Positions 9,833 through 24,148 of a stretch of DNA of 64,000 nucleotides are shown piece after piece. The notes beneath the pieces are model-generated. The model saw only the letters and a program-made list of their open reading frames with translations. It was not told the DNA's origin and searched no databases. Position numbers and translations under genes: made by a program. Position 1 is the stretch's first letter; each line of letters starts with the position of its first letter. This DNA comes from Drosophila persimilis (taxonomy: Eukaryota > Arthropoda > Insecta > Diptera > Drosophilidae): positions 124,001 to 188,000 of the forward strand of contig NW_020825340.1 in NCBI RefSeq assembly GCF_003286085.1, read 5' to 3'.

Positions 9833-10662
9833 CGCATCGCCCTAGCAGAAAGTTCATCAGAGCACTGGCAGGCAATGTTGTTGTCTACTAAATCAAAGCT
9901 ATAATGATGATAAGCACGTACTTCCCTCCCAAGCACACACACACACACACACACACAACCACACAGTCAAGAACCAGAACGAGAAACAGAACCAGAACCA
10001 GAGCCCTGGCTGTTAATCAATGCCGTTTGATTGCCAAAAGTCCTCGGCCTGTGGCACAGTGGTCTCCACACCGATAGACTTGTAGCCATGTGAACCCATT
10101 TTCATTCTTGTAATTATCTTTATGGTTCTCCATCCCATAAAGAATAATCTTGCTTCCCGTATGGTTACACAGCTGTAAATAGTAATGCATTCTGGAATCC
10201 CAAAACAATCAATACCAATGTGATTTGACTCCGCCCCCAGCCCCCAGCCTCCAGACCACCACTGACTATGTGACAAGTTTGTGTGAACATCTGTCCGTCC
10301 TTCATTTATGGCATTTGTTTTGTCAGCAAGCCTTGGAGATTGGATTCTTGTCCCCATGGGGGAGGGGCAACGGGGGTGGTTGGGGGCAACGTGACTACCA
10401 GGCTGAAGACGGCCGCCGAACAGGCCACAAAAAATATGTACCAACATATGTATATAGAGAGCTACGTAAGTCAATTATTATTATTGTTTGTAGCTCGTCG
10501 GCTCGAAGACGAAGAAGAGAATTGATTTCCACATCCATCCCCCACTTGACCAGTAAATTGAGACCCCACCCCAACTGCATGCAATTTTGTTGCAAAGATT
10601 TTTAACGGGGAGGTCTGTTGTATACAAAATATATATATCGGTCCCTAATACTGCTTTCCTGC
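9833..10662. other. Intergenic DNA with (CA)n
   Basis: It contains a CA microsatellite at about 9936-9958, an ACCAGAACCAGA repeat just after it and otherwise unremarkable sequence. Short open frames on both strands lack family resemblance. Confidence 0.5.
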
Positions 10663-11406
10663 TTAGCGCTTCGTATCTGTAGCTGGATATGATGTCGTTT
10701 CGCTTTGCAGAGCCGGAGACTTCGGGACGTACCGTTTACGACGTTTGGGTCTCGAAGCGGAGTCTTTGGGTCTCGAAGCGGAGTCTGTGGATCTCGAAGC
10801 GGAGTCGTCGTTCTCTTTGCGATTCAATCTTTGATAGTAACTGTAAACCAAATACAGACCAGTGCACTCGAGAACTGTAATTAATGCGGATAGATAATTA
10901 CTCTTTAGTTGATATGCTTTGTATACCTATGCCACAGTAGAGGATGGTCCACCGGAGGAAATGGGCCAAGTCGAAAGTAAGGGACGCTGTCACATTCCAA
11001 ACCATATACACAATATCCGTGATAGTACCGATTCCCGAGAAGAAAAACCAAAATATAAAAAGCATCGGTCTTTCCTTGAGTGGGTTGTAGTGTGTGAGAG
11101 TAAGAGATCAAATTGGAACAGTCTTGTGTAACATTTACCTTCCATAGACCCACAGAGAGTGCGACAACAGTCAGAACCCAAACGTTGGTTCCCAGGAAAG
11201 CCATTATGGTATATAGGTTCGTCTGCATAGGAAAGATGAAGAATATAACGATACAATTGGACTATCTGACTGTAACTTACGTACGATATCAACAAGTAGG
11301 CGGTGTCCAGCAAAAAGTACAGTGAATGAAGCGCTTCAAATGCGGCAATCGCGTAACAAACTATCTTCAGATAGTCTCTCTGCTCTTTTATGGGCTGGTC
11401 TGCCAT
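10663..11406 (-). CDS. Four-transmembrane family protein D
   Basis: Exons are 11406-11281, 11222-11139, 11074-10927 and 10874-10663, giving 570 nt and 189 residues. The two middle exons are 84 and 148 nt, as in B and E. TM1 is CYAIAAFEALHSLYFLLDTA, TM2 is VWVLTVVALSVGLWK, TM3 is FWFFFSGIGTITDIVYMVW and TM4 is LECTGLYLVYSYYQ. The C-terminus contains three DSASR-type repeats (DSASRST, DSASRPK, DSASRPK) and a basic RRKRYVP motif. All junctions are GT-AG and in phase. It lies 125 bp downstream of the last exon of gene E, on the same strand. Role unknown. Confidence 0.82.
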
Positions 11407-11531
11407 ATTTTGCCTTTCAGTTCGGAATTTTTGGAATGTATACAAAATATAAATATTTTATTTGGAATTGGAACACAAGGCCAACCAAGCAACAAGGAAA
11501 TAATGACAAACAAAACGAAGAAGGCAACGAA

Positions 11532-12520
11532 TCATTTCTTCCCTTTCTTCTTTGCGTCCGCTTTCTTTTTTGCGTCGGCTTTCTTCTTGTCCTGCGCCTT
11601 CTTCTTCTCCTTGGCTTTCTTCTCCTTTGCCTTCTTTTTGTCATCCGGTTTCATCTTTTCACTTCCACTCTTCGTCTTCCTGTCGGTGCTTTTTTTACTG
11701 CCCCCGGATTTACAACCTATTCAAGTGGTCGATGAAACTTATTACAGAAAATTTTCATAAGCTCCGAATCTATGTACATCCTTACATCCCGTTTCGGCTT
11801 CCTTCGACCCCGCGCTACCCTCCATTAGCAAATAATATCGATATATGAAATAAATGCAGGTAAATTCCACAACTGAAATGGGGTACAATTATCTTAGGGA
11901 TCGAAAGTCCTCGTATATCAACTTACGTATGCCAATAAATATGATCGTGAACTCCGTAAGGTGATCCCAGTCCACAGTTATGGAACTTGTTATGCCCCAC
12001 AACAGAAATAATATGTCCATAACGAAACCCACTCCAGAAAATAGTATCCACGCCCGGACAAACGCTGGACGACGCTGTAGAACGTATAAATCGTAATCAT
12101 CCATTCTCAGGGCATAGTATGGTATGTCTCAAAGAATTATACAAACCTTCCACAGGCCCACCAGCAGGACGATAACCACCAAAACCCAGAATATTGTGCC
12201 AGCCAAGGCGAGGCTTGAAACGATGTGAAACTACGAGTAGTAATGGCAGAATTTTTAAGAACGGATGCGATACACAGATACATTTGCCAAATACTCACGC
12301 GCACAACCAGCAGAATTGTGGCCTGCACTGCAAAATACAGGGCATGAATCAGATCGCTTATGGCTATACAGTAGCATATTTTCAGCAGATTCCTTTCAAT
12401 AGCAACTATTAGTGGGTTGGTAGACGGTTTCTTTTTGTTTTTACGGCTGCTTTCTTGTTTCTTTGCGTCCTTTTTCGGAGGGGGTTTCTTCGGTTTCTTT
12501 TTGTCTTTGTCTTTTGCCAT
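11532..12520 (-). CDS. Four-transmembrane family protein E with lysine-rich ends
   Basis: Exons are 12520-12299, 12230-12147, 12074-11927, 11872-11786 and 11716-11532, giving 726 nt and 241 residues. Exons 2 and 3 are again 84 and 148 nt. The N-terminus is lysine/proline-rich (KKPKKPPPKKDAKK) before TM1 (ICYCIAISDLIHALYFAVQA). TM2 is IFWVLVVIVLLVGLWK, TM3 is AWILFSGVGFVMDILFLLWG and TM4 is VEFTCIYFIYRYY. The last exon encodes a tail of repeated KKKADAKKK-type blocks. Intron 4 is the least certain: the donor GAT|GTAAGG is strong but the acceptor TTGAATAG has a weak pyrimidine tract. If intron 4 is retained, the protein ends after YENFL at about 11746. Membrane protein of unknown function. Confidence 0.75.
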
Positions 12521-14308
12521 GATTTACGTAAAAAACAAAATTGTTGTACGTCGGACGATCATTTTAACAAAGCACCTGAGATTTCAAAGCTACATTTATT
12601 TATTGGCTTACAATTCACAACAGCCTTTTTAAATTCGAATTCAGCCGCCTTAAAACTGTAATCAGCTGGCAGGAGTTGCTATATGAAAAATAGAGATTTT
12701 CGATATACATATGTGTATATCGAAAAACTAACGTTATTTAAATGTGTCGCTACGATGTACAAAAAAGACATTTTTGTTTACCTTTTTCTTTAAAAATTAT
12801 TTTAGATTCAATAAAATAAAGGAAGTACTTAAAATCTGCCAATATTGCAGAAAATTGATTCATTTATCGGCTGAATGTCCTAGCAAGCTGTTAATATTAA
12901 ATCGAATATAAAAATCGAGAAATATGAATAAATCGTCGTTATATTTACGGTATGTATATTTCGATATATATCTGAGGGTCAGATCGGGATTTTATCTCTT
13001 TTTCGTGGTGAGATATCCTCTCTATGTGGAGGGATATCCTCTCTTCGTAGAGTGATTTTTCATCGCAACAATTTCCCTGCAACAATGAGTCTCGTTCCAA
13101 TACATATGTACGTTGGCAGCATCAAATCTTTATAGCCCGGACACATGTGCCGAAAATGGAGCAACATTCTGCATACCCTAGGGAAGAGGATATAAAAATG
13201 AGGATATGTTTGTCATCTCAGGCTCCAATTAATGCAGAATCTAGTCTGTCTCTGTTTTAAAGCTATTTCAAAGACATTTTTCTGTTACTGGTATTCTTAC
13301 AGAGACCAAGAATAGGGATCGAGATATTTATGCGGGAAAATAATCATCATAATCAAATAGGTCTAAAACATGTCATCCTGAGAAAAAGTCCTCGGTAATT
13401 CTTCAAATCAGCTTTAAAAACAGTAATTTAAAATTAATTAAAGGAAACATGGGTATTAACATGTCCATACTCATACACACCTACGTTACATTCCATACCA
13501 CTTACGTTTTATGCTTTGACCTTTTTTATTCAACCCTTATTTTATAAACGGTCCAATAAAAGCGAATATTTAAAATTAGCCAATATTGTAGAAAATTGAT
13601 TAATTTATCGGATACAATTATAGGTCTAGGACTGAAGCTCTTAGCTAGGTTGTAATATTAAACTGAATATCAAAATCGAGGAATATGATTTGCGATCATG
13701 GACAGAGTACAATTAACCCGTTGTGAACCGAGGGTACTCAAACATTCTCCACGAATATTCTAAAACTTTAGGAATTTAATCGCAGCTTAGGTAAAAGACA
13801 TCGAGGCCTTTTTTTAAGTAAATATTAAAGATAGGACGGACCTACAAGAGTAATTAATCTTATTATTAGTATTATTTTACGCAATTTAGCTTAAGTTGTT
13901 ATCCTTTTTAAATAAAGAGCTTCCTAAGTTCGTTTTTCATCGGTATATTTTCGGTATATTTTGAAAATGAGACGGTATATTTTCCTGGTACAGACGGTAT
14001 ATTTTGCCGCTAAATTCGCGAAACTCAACCCTGGTTGCAGGCCGATTATTTACAAAAAACAATTTTTTTAGTTTTAAGTTAATTAGACACTCTAGCAGCA
14101 ACATGCCCATCTTGGTAAAAACGTGAGTATCTTAAAACTATATTATCCTTAGGATCTACTGTTAAGTTTGAGAAAATACGCGTGAAGAAAGAAGAACGAT
14201 GAAGCGGCACTCAATGCCCCAGAGTTGTCACCCTTTTGTGAGGCATTGTCAGCCGAGTTTTGGCAGTCGCAGTGTCGGGTTCTTGCGAAATTTTTTAATT
14301 TTTTTTAA
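12521..14308. other. A/T-rich intergenic region with dispersed repeats, ends at hay promoter
   Basis: No gene was seen. Two diverged copies of one A/T-rich repeat occur at about 12830-12990 and 13540-14010; both contain a GAAAATTGATTNATTTATCGG-like block followed by a TCGAGRAATATGA-like block. Similar units lie at 40.2-44 kb and 47.4-48.4 kb. Confidence 0.55.
13940..14012 (+). promoter_or_regulatory. GGTATATTTT cluster upstream of hay
   Basis: Four copies of CGGTATATTTT occur between 13941 and 14005, about 300 bp upstream of the hay start codon. The unit resembles Ohler core-promoter motif 6 (KTYRGTATWTTT), which is enriched in fly housekeeping promoters. Whether it acts in hay transcription is inference; the motif is also carried by the dispersed repeat family around it. 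Confidence 0.5.
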
Positions 14309-16822
14309 ATGGGGCCGCCAAAAAAGTCTAAAAAAGATCGTAGTGGTGGCGACAAGTCAAGTGAGTACGGGACACTACGAAGAAGGTACAATTTCGGTAT
14401 ATTTATGCGAAATTTACAGGCAAGAAGCGCCGCGCTGAGGATGAGGCTTTCACTCAGCTAGTAGAGGACAATGACAGCCTGGATGCCACTGAGTCGGACG
14501 GTATACCGGGTGCAGCCTCCAAGAATGCTGAAACCAATGATGAACAGGTCAACACGGATGAGTACGGAGCCAAAGACTATCGGGGGCAGATGCAGCTGCG
14601 TCCAGATCACGGCAATCGCCCGCTGTGGGTGGCTCCCAATGGCCATGTGTTTCTTGAATCCTTCTCGCCGGTCTACAAGCATGCCCATGACTTTCTCATT
14701 GCCATCTCGGAGCCCGTCTGCCGTCCCGAGCACATCCACGAGTACAAGCTGACTGCGTACAGTCTATACGCCGCTGTCTCTGTGGGCCTGCAAACGCATG
14801 ACATTGTCGAGTATCTTAAACGCCTGAGCAAGACAAGTATTCCCGAGGGCATCCTAGAGTTTATTCGTCTGTGTACGCTCTCCTACGGCAAGGTAAAGTT
14901 GGTTCTGAAGCACAACAAATATTTCATCGAGTCCCCGCATCCGGAGGTGCTTCAGAAGCTGCTCAAAGATCCAGTTATACAAAAATGTCGCCTCATACGC
15001 AGCGAAGGCGAGGGCTTTATTCAGGGCACAGTGGATAGCAAGGCGATCACTCAGTTTGGGACAAAACTACCACCTGGAGCAGATGATAAGGCAACAGAGG
15101 ATCCGGCAGGTGCAGCTGCTGCCGCTGCTGATGGTGCAGCCGTTGTGCCAGACGATATTACCGACTTCTACGAGAAGATCGACAAGGAGGAGGAGGACGA
15201 GGATGAAGCAAATCTGAAAACTGTCTCGTTTGAGGTATCCCAGGAGAAAATCGAAGTTATCCAGAAGCGCTGCATTGAGATCGAGCATCCTCTGCTGGCT
15301 GAATATGATTTCCGCAATGATACCAACAATCCGGATATTAACATTGACTTGAAGCCCGCTGCCGTCTTGCGCCCCTACCAGGAAAAGAGTCTGCGTAAGA
15401 TGTTCGGCAACGGACGTGCCCGTTCGGGAGTTATCGTATTGCCCTGTGGTGCCGGAAAATCTCTGGTGGGTGTCACGGCCTGCTGCACAGTTCGCAAGCG
15501 AGCCCTTGTACTGTGTAACAGTGGTGTTTCAGTGGAGCAATGGAAACAACAGTTTAAGATGTGGTCTACAGCGGATGATAGCATGATCTGCCGCTTCACC
15601 TCGGAGGCAAAGGATAAGCCCATGGGATGTGGCATTTTGGTAACCACATATTCCATGATCACACACACGCAGAAACGCTCCTGGGAAGCGGAGCAGACAA
15701 TGCGCTGGCTGCAGGAACAGGAATGGGGTATTATGGTACTGGACGAGGTCCACACCATTCCAGCCAAGATGTTCCGTCGTGTGCTAACCATTGTCCAATC
15801 CCATTGCAAGCTGGGCTTGACGGCCACCCTGCTTCGCGAGGATGACAAGATTGCTGATCTGAACTTCCTCATTGGGCCCAAGTTGTACGAGGCCAACTGG
15901 TTGGAGTTACAGAAAAAGGGCTATATTGCTCGTGTGCAGTGCGCCGAGGTCTGGTGCCCCATGTCGCCAGAGTTCTATCGCGAGTATCTGACCACAAAAA
16001 CGTCCAAAAAGATGCTGCTGTATGTCATGAATCCTTCCAAGTTCCGCAGCTGTCAGTTCCTCATTAAATACCACGAGCAAAGAGGCGATAAAACTATTGT
16101 CTTCTCTGACAATGTATTTGCGCTCAAGCACTATGCCATCAAGATGAACAAGCCCTTCATCTATGGCCCAACCTCGCAGAATGAGCGTATCCAGATTCTG
16201 CAAAACTTTAAGTTCAATTCCAAGGTCTGTTATGTTAGTGAGATCCGAGTCAAATTGTTAAATCAAATAATGTCTTCCTGCGCAGGTCAACACAATCTTC
16301 GTGTCGAAAGTGGCCGACACCAGTTTTGATCTTCCCGAGGCCAATGTGCTCGTCCAAATCTCCTCGCATGGTGGCTCCCGACGTCAGGAAGCTCAGCGTT
16401 TGGGTCGTATTCTTCGCGCCAAAAAGGGCGCCATTGCTGAGGAGTACAACGCCTTCTTCTACACACTCGTCTCGCAGGACACCATGGAGATGAGCTACTC
16501 CCGGAAGCGTCAACGTTTCCTTGTCAATCAGGGCTACAGCTACAAGGTTATTACTCATCTCAAAGGCATGGACACGGATACGAACTTGATGTACGGCTTG
16601 CAGGAAGAACAGGCGCAGCTTCTGCAGCTAGTCCTCTCTGCCTCCGATTTGGATTGCGAGGATGAGAAGCTGCCGGGCGAGCCTGGCTACCGTCCAGGCG
16701 GCACAACGAAACGGGCCGGTGGGCTCAGCTCCATGTCAGGCGGCGATGATGCCATTTACTATGAACATCGTCGGAAGAACGTTGGAAGTGTTCATCCTTT
16801 GTTCAAGAAGTTTAGAGGATAG
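14309..16822 (+). CDS. hay: XPB/ERCC3 DNA helicase subunit of TFIIH (haywire)
   Basis: Exons are 14309-14360, 14420-16224 and 16286-16822, giving 2394 nt and 797 residues, about the length of D. melanogaster hay. The product is the 3'-5' ATPase/translocase of TFIIH, acting in promoter opening and nucleotide excision repair in the nucleus. Visible motifs are a lysine-rich start ([16 protein letters not shown]), the N-terminal domain, an Ala-rich acidic linker, Walker A CGAGKS, DEVH box (VLDEVHTIP), the RED motif in TLLREDDK and motif [14 protein letters not shown]. It ends [11 protein letters not shown]. The first exon is short; GT-AG introns are 59 and 61 nt. The linker before [20 protein letters not shown] differs most from melanogaster. 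Nothing suggests damage. Confidence 0.97.
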
Positions 16823-17413
16823 ATTTAAGAATTTTGTGAACCGCTGTGAAGCTTAAATACAATTCTAAGTAACCAGATACGATGTTTTCTTTGAAGTCTT
16901 TCGGGTTATTATACCCGGTACTCGAAGAGTTGAGGGATATATTAGTTTTGTGGTGGATGTGTGTAACACCCAGAAGGAACTGTTCCGACCCCATAAACTA
17001 TAAATATTCTTGATCAACATCAATAGCCGAGTCGATATAGCCATGTCTGTCCGTCCGTCTTGATTATCTCCTAGATCTCAAAGAGTTAGAGCAACCAAAT
17101 TTTGTATATCCCACTGCCACAAGTGTCTTTCAAAGGGACGAAAAGCTGTGTCATCCACAATTTTGAAGGAACGAAACAACCGAAGGGGCAGAACCATAGA
17201 AAATTACGATATCTACCACATTGACGAATCTGGTTAATATCGGATCATGGTTATAACTAGAATTCCGCCTTCCACGCTCTTACTCTTTCTCGCTCTCTCG
17301 CTCTCGGTCTTTCACACTCTTCCTCGTGCAGTCTGTGCCCCCTCGAGGAGGTGAGCGAGATAGCAACACAGCTGGTGTTGGTGTGAGAAGAAAGAGAGCG
17401 ATACAGCAGAAAA
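16823..17413. other. Intergenic region, mainly a dispersed repeat
   Basis: hay 3' sequence (to about 16900) is followed by a dispersed repeat and a CTCTCT/GAGCGAGAT-rich tail. The CTF8 promoter must lie inside or next to this repeat. No other gene seen. Confidence 0.6.
16908..17400 (+). repeat. Dispersed Drosophila repeat, copy 2
   Basis: It starts with ATACCCGGTACTCGAAGAGT and contains TTCTTGATCAACATCAATAG, CCGAGTCGAT and TGTCTGTCCGTCCGTC in the same order as at 2010-2480. It continues into a CGCTCTCTCG-rich stretch and a GTTGGTGTGAGAAGAAAGAG end. A partial copy with a similar tail (TCTCACACCAACACC, CTGCTATTTCGCTTCCCTCC) lies near 46780-47060 in the opposite orientation. Confidence 0.7.
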
Positions 17414-18011
17414 ATGGAAAAAGATAAAATAAAGATAAAGAGGATAAAGTTAGTGCAACGCACAACCTTTCACAACATAATCGCAGCATCGCTTTAACCA
17501 TTCGAATATTGTTTCATTTTAGACAAAGTTCTGGGACTGGTGATTGGGCCATTATTGAGCTGCAAGGCGATCTGGAAGTAAGAAGCAATCAGGATATGCA
17601 TGACCAGTTCATTGGCGATCTCTACTACAACAAATATGGTCAACCGGTGCGTACCAGTCTCTTGGGCCATCCACATGATTTGCTAATTCTTAAACTCATT
17701 GACAGATTCTCATAATAGGCCACCACATACTGCAAGGACGCGAACAGAAACTTGAGAAGCCATTCGCGGTGCTGGAAAAATCAAAATCCAACGAAGGACA
17801 GCGCCTCTTGGACACCAGCATTGCCACGCAAGATGTCAGCCTTTTAAATGCCACTTCTGGGGCGGAACGAACAGTCCTGGATCACACCATTGCCCAGGAG
17901 CACAAGAGTCGCCAGCGTACAGAGTATACAGTGCGGGCCGTGTGCACCAAAAAGCTGATCTTCAAATCACGACCCAAACCCATTATTGCCAATGTGGCCA
18001 AGACTGTATGA
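17414..18011 (+). CDS. CTF8 homologue, subunit of the CTF18-RFC PCNA loader
   Basis: Exons are 17414-17448, 17523-17646 and 17706-18011, giving 465 nt and 154 residues. The protein matches chromosome transmission fidelity protein 8 (CHTF8): DWAIIELQGDLE, GDLYYNKYGQP, ILIIGHHILQGRE, LEKPFAVLEK and the C-terminal KLIFKSRPKPIIANV. With Dcc1 and Ctf18 it forms the alternative clamp loader that acts in sister-chromatid cohesion and fork signalling. An insertion of about 50 residues between the LEKPFAV and EYTVRAV blocks is longer than in human. Exon 1 (MEKDKIKIKRIK) rests on a weak donor GTTAGT but gives the right phase and an expected KIKRIKQSSGTGDW start. The gene ends 71 bp from the E(z) stop codon, tail to tail. 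Confidence 0.88.
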
Positions 18012-18082
18012 GTGCTTAATAGATAGAACATTTATTTGTCCTTTATAATTATACGATTACGTAGTTATGGTTCGTCCCTCTA

Positions 18083-21520
<3,438 letters not shown>

Positions 21521-22139
21521 ATGGAACCGTCCGCTTGCGAAGGCGAGTTGGAGCCCACCCCAAAGGAAGGCACGCCGCGCTGACTATGTTTACTAATTTT
21601 TGGTTGTTGCTATTTTTATATGTCCTTTGCAGACCTGAAGGCTTTCGAACGACGACTCACCGAAGTGGTTCTCTCGTACAGACCTCCGACGTTCCGATGG
21701 CGCAGTAAGTGAAGCTCTTTTTTGGGCGGAAACACCGGTAATAACAGCAGAACCTTTTCCAGTTCTACTGTCCGCCATGTCGATGTGCACGGCCATCGGG
21801 GCCTGGTACTGGCTGAGGGATCCACGCACCACAGTTGTGCCTCTGACGGAATCCCTCTGGATACACCCAATCTTCACAGCGGCCACAGTAACCTTAAGTA
21901 AGAGCAGCCACTTGGCCGAGCATTGTGCATATACCCACGCAGAGCACCCATTAACAACAATGCGTATCGCCCTGGCTTCTCCAGTTGTACTCTTTATTTT
22001 AGGCATACAAAAGTTGGTGATAGCGCCGCAGATCATCACGTCGCGCACGCGTAATGTGCTGGGAGACTTCAACATGAGCTGCGATGACACGGGGAAGCTG
22101 ATATTGAAGCCCCGCCAAAGCAACAACAACAGCACATGA
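21521..22139 (+). CDS. CNEP1R1/TMEM188, regulatory subunit of the nuclear-envelope lipin phosphatase
   Basis: Exons are 21521-21542, 21633-21704, 21763-21897 and 21985-22139, giving 384 nt and 127 residues (human 125). Motifs match CNEP1R1: EDLKAFERRLTE, PPTFRWR, CTAIGAWYWLRDP, SLWIHPIFTA, VIAPQII and FNMSCDDTGKLILKPR. Two membrane segments are visible. With CTDNEP1/Dullard it dephosphorylates lipin at the ER and nuclear envelope, controlling phospholipid and membrane supply. Intron 1 appears to use a GC donor (GAAG|GCGAGT...TTTGCAG): it is the only junction that yields the conserved E-D-L-K and the right phase. Introns 2 and 3 are ordinary GT-AG. Confidence 0.93.
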
Positions 22140-22588
22140 GTCACCGACCGCTACGAAGACAATCAATTAGTTAATGCATCCAAAAACTATCTAAATAACT
22201 TTCCTCCATGCCTATTTTGTTCCGGACACTCTTGTTTTATTCACGAAATTTTAGCCTATCTATCCCCCTGGCCCCACACTACTCCCATTTTCGTTTAGTT
22301 ATATAAAATTCATTCTAAAAACAAAAAGATTACTGTTAAGCTTTATGTGTTTCGTTATGGCGTTACGTTACCCTTCGCTGCCAAATATCAAAAAAAAAAA
22401 AAAGAAAAAATAAGTCAAGCTGCATTCAAAACCAATTACCATTATATTGAAGTATTGCCTCTGGGCAGCTTGCTGGTTGTGCAATGGCAAGTGTTTTTTG
22501 CAAATTAGAATTAAGAGCCGGACGGAGTATAAATAGTGGAGGCCAGATCACTCCAGGGCATCAGAAGCAATCTGTACACCAAGCCAAC
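22140..22588. other. Intergenic, 3' UTR of CNEP1R1 homologue and promoter of the small peptide gene
   Basis: It includes an A-run at 22390-22403 and a clear TATAAATA box at 22528-22535, about 55-60 bp before the next start codon. The transcription start is expected near 22555-22565. Confidence 0.6.
22528..22535 (+). promoter_or_regulatory. TATA box of small secreted peptide gene
   Basis: TATAAATA preceded by GGACGGAG; the start codon follows at 22589. A TCAG-like initiator occurs at 22561-22564. A strong TATA box fits a sharply regulated, tissue-specific gene. Confidence 0.7.
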
Positions 22589-22861
22589 ATGAAATTCGTT
22601 CTCTTGTGCACCCTCCTCCTGAGCATTGCCTTGATCATGGCTTCAGGCAAGGATCACAGCGGGTAATATTCGGGATCAGATCCAACTAAGCCGGTTCTTC
22701 CTCCCATACTTACAGCTCAACTGGACAATGAGGACATGGAGCTGTATCCGCAGCACAATGACCACCACAAGGATCGCTCGGTCCGCAGCCTGACACCTGA
22801 AGAACTACCCGGCCAAGGCGATACAGGCAAGACGGGGGATGTGGTCGGCTGCTGCGGCTAA
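22589..22861 (+). CDS. Small secreted peptide precursor (67 residues)
   Basis: Exons are 22589-22646 and 22716-22861, giving 204 nt. The N-terminus (MKFVLLCTLLLSIALIMASA) is a textbook signal peptide; the predicted mature part starts QLDNEDMELYPQHNDHH, contains RSVRSLTPEELPGQG and ends DVVGCCG with a Cys pair. The intron is GC-AG: TCAG|GCAAGG...CTTACAG. Using the nearby GT (CGG|GTAATA) instead gives a frameshift and an immediate stop, so the GC donor is the best model. AATAAA lies at 22926. The layout (TATA box, tiny exon 1, signal peptide at the exon border) resembles fly immune-induced or seminal peptides. I do not recognise the family and infer no specific activity. RSVR could be a furin-type cleavage region. 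Confidence 0.75.
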
Positions 22862-24148
22862 GTCGATGGCAGATTAGGGCGTGCCAGAGTCTGTTGTAAT
22901 GGACCATCGAGCCCCTTTAAATTGAAATAAAGAGCAATATTGAAAAATACACATGATCCGAGTTTTGAATGTTATACTGGCACTGAGAGAAAGGGGAGAA
23001 AGGGAAGAAAACAATCCTTCGTCGTCTGGTTGATCTTGCGTGATATTTATTTTGATTCAGCATTCTCTATAGTTCTTTTCACTTTCGTTCTGCCCTTATC
23101 GCATACATATATAAATCTTTTATCTTTATTTAGTTTTTATTTTTTAGTTTTGTGTGATTTGCTCATTCTTTTTTGGTACAAATTGTATGCGTTAAGTTTT
23201 GCCATTTCATTCATTTCGTTTATGTCTATTTTGTAAATCTTAAAAAGTATTATTATTGCGCAGCTTTTGTCTCTATCATTGTATCATGAATTTTGTAATT
23301 TGTAGATTTGTTTTTTTTTTTTTGTTTTTTGTTTTTTTTTTCAAATAGTACGTTTATCAAAGTTGACGGCGTGGAAATACTCAGTATATAAATGCATCTG
23401 CTTTCTGCTTGTGTGGTTCAGTTTTGGTAGGCATTCATTATGTTTAGAATAGTAATCAATTAATTTATGAATTATTTGTATCTTTACACTTGGTTCTACT
23501 CTCTCGCATCGCACATCTACTCGTATCGTATATATCCTTTTTATCTCTCGCTCGTACATCATGCACAAAAAAAATACTCTAGATTTGATTTAAAAGATTT
23601 CCTTCTTTCCCTTTTATATTTATATAATCTCTGCTTTCTTTTGTAGTGAAATTTAGGATTTATCTCATACCATACATCGGTTTAAACTTTGCGCTAATTT
23701 GTCGTTAGATTAATAGGGTTCGCGGTTCTTCATTGCTTAACATTAGTGCTAGATTATTAACTAAATATTGTTGCTGTTCTTGTTGTTGTTGTTGTTTTTG
23801 TTGCTGCTGCTGATGCTTCTGCTGCTGCTGATATTTACGTCCGAGTCCGTCGTCGTCACGTTGCGGGAGGCACGCTAAAGCATTACGAAACACAGATTAC
23901 AATACGGAAAAAATACACGTGCTCGAAATGCATACATAATTAAACAAAAAAAAATAATAAAACTAGAGGCTGCCTCCTGGTTGCACAACATTCGCATCGC
24001 ACACACAATCTTTACAAATAATACAGAAGCCTAGTGTAATTACATAAATAAAACCTTTAAATCAATACAAATACAAATACAAATAAAAATACAAATTAAC
24101 GTTAATGAACTCTTTCTCTCTGCATCTATCCTATCCCCCCCGCCGATA
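22862..24148 (-). other. Probable long 3' UTR of the CYRI gene
   Basis: No coding region. The minus strand downstream of the CYRI stop codon runs about 1 kb to candidate polyadenylation signals (TTTATT on the plus strand near 23122 and 23135). It includes a CTG/TTG-rich tract (23770-23835) and long T-runs near 23311-23340. The small peptide gene ends near 22950 on the other strand, so the two 3' ends face each other. Confidence 0.45.

Noticed and set aside
11417..11644. Minus-strand Arg-rich ORF over the gene E tail
   Set aside because: Out-of-frame shadow of the Lys-rich last exon, which fits the family gene model and total phase.
15375..15896. 173-codon antisense ORF within hay
   Set aside because: A shadow of the strongly conserved helicase coding strand; no independent evidence.
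22660..22664. GT donor (CGG|GTAATA) for the small peptide gene
   Set aside because: It gives a frameshift and an early stop after joining the only good acceptor; the GC donor at 22647 preserves frame and the signal-peptide cleavage site.
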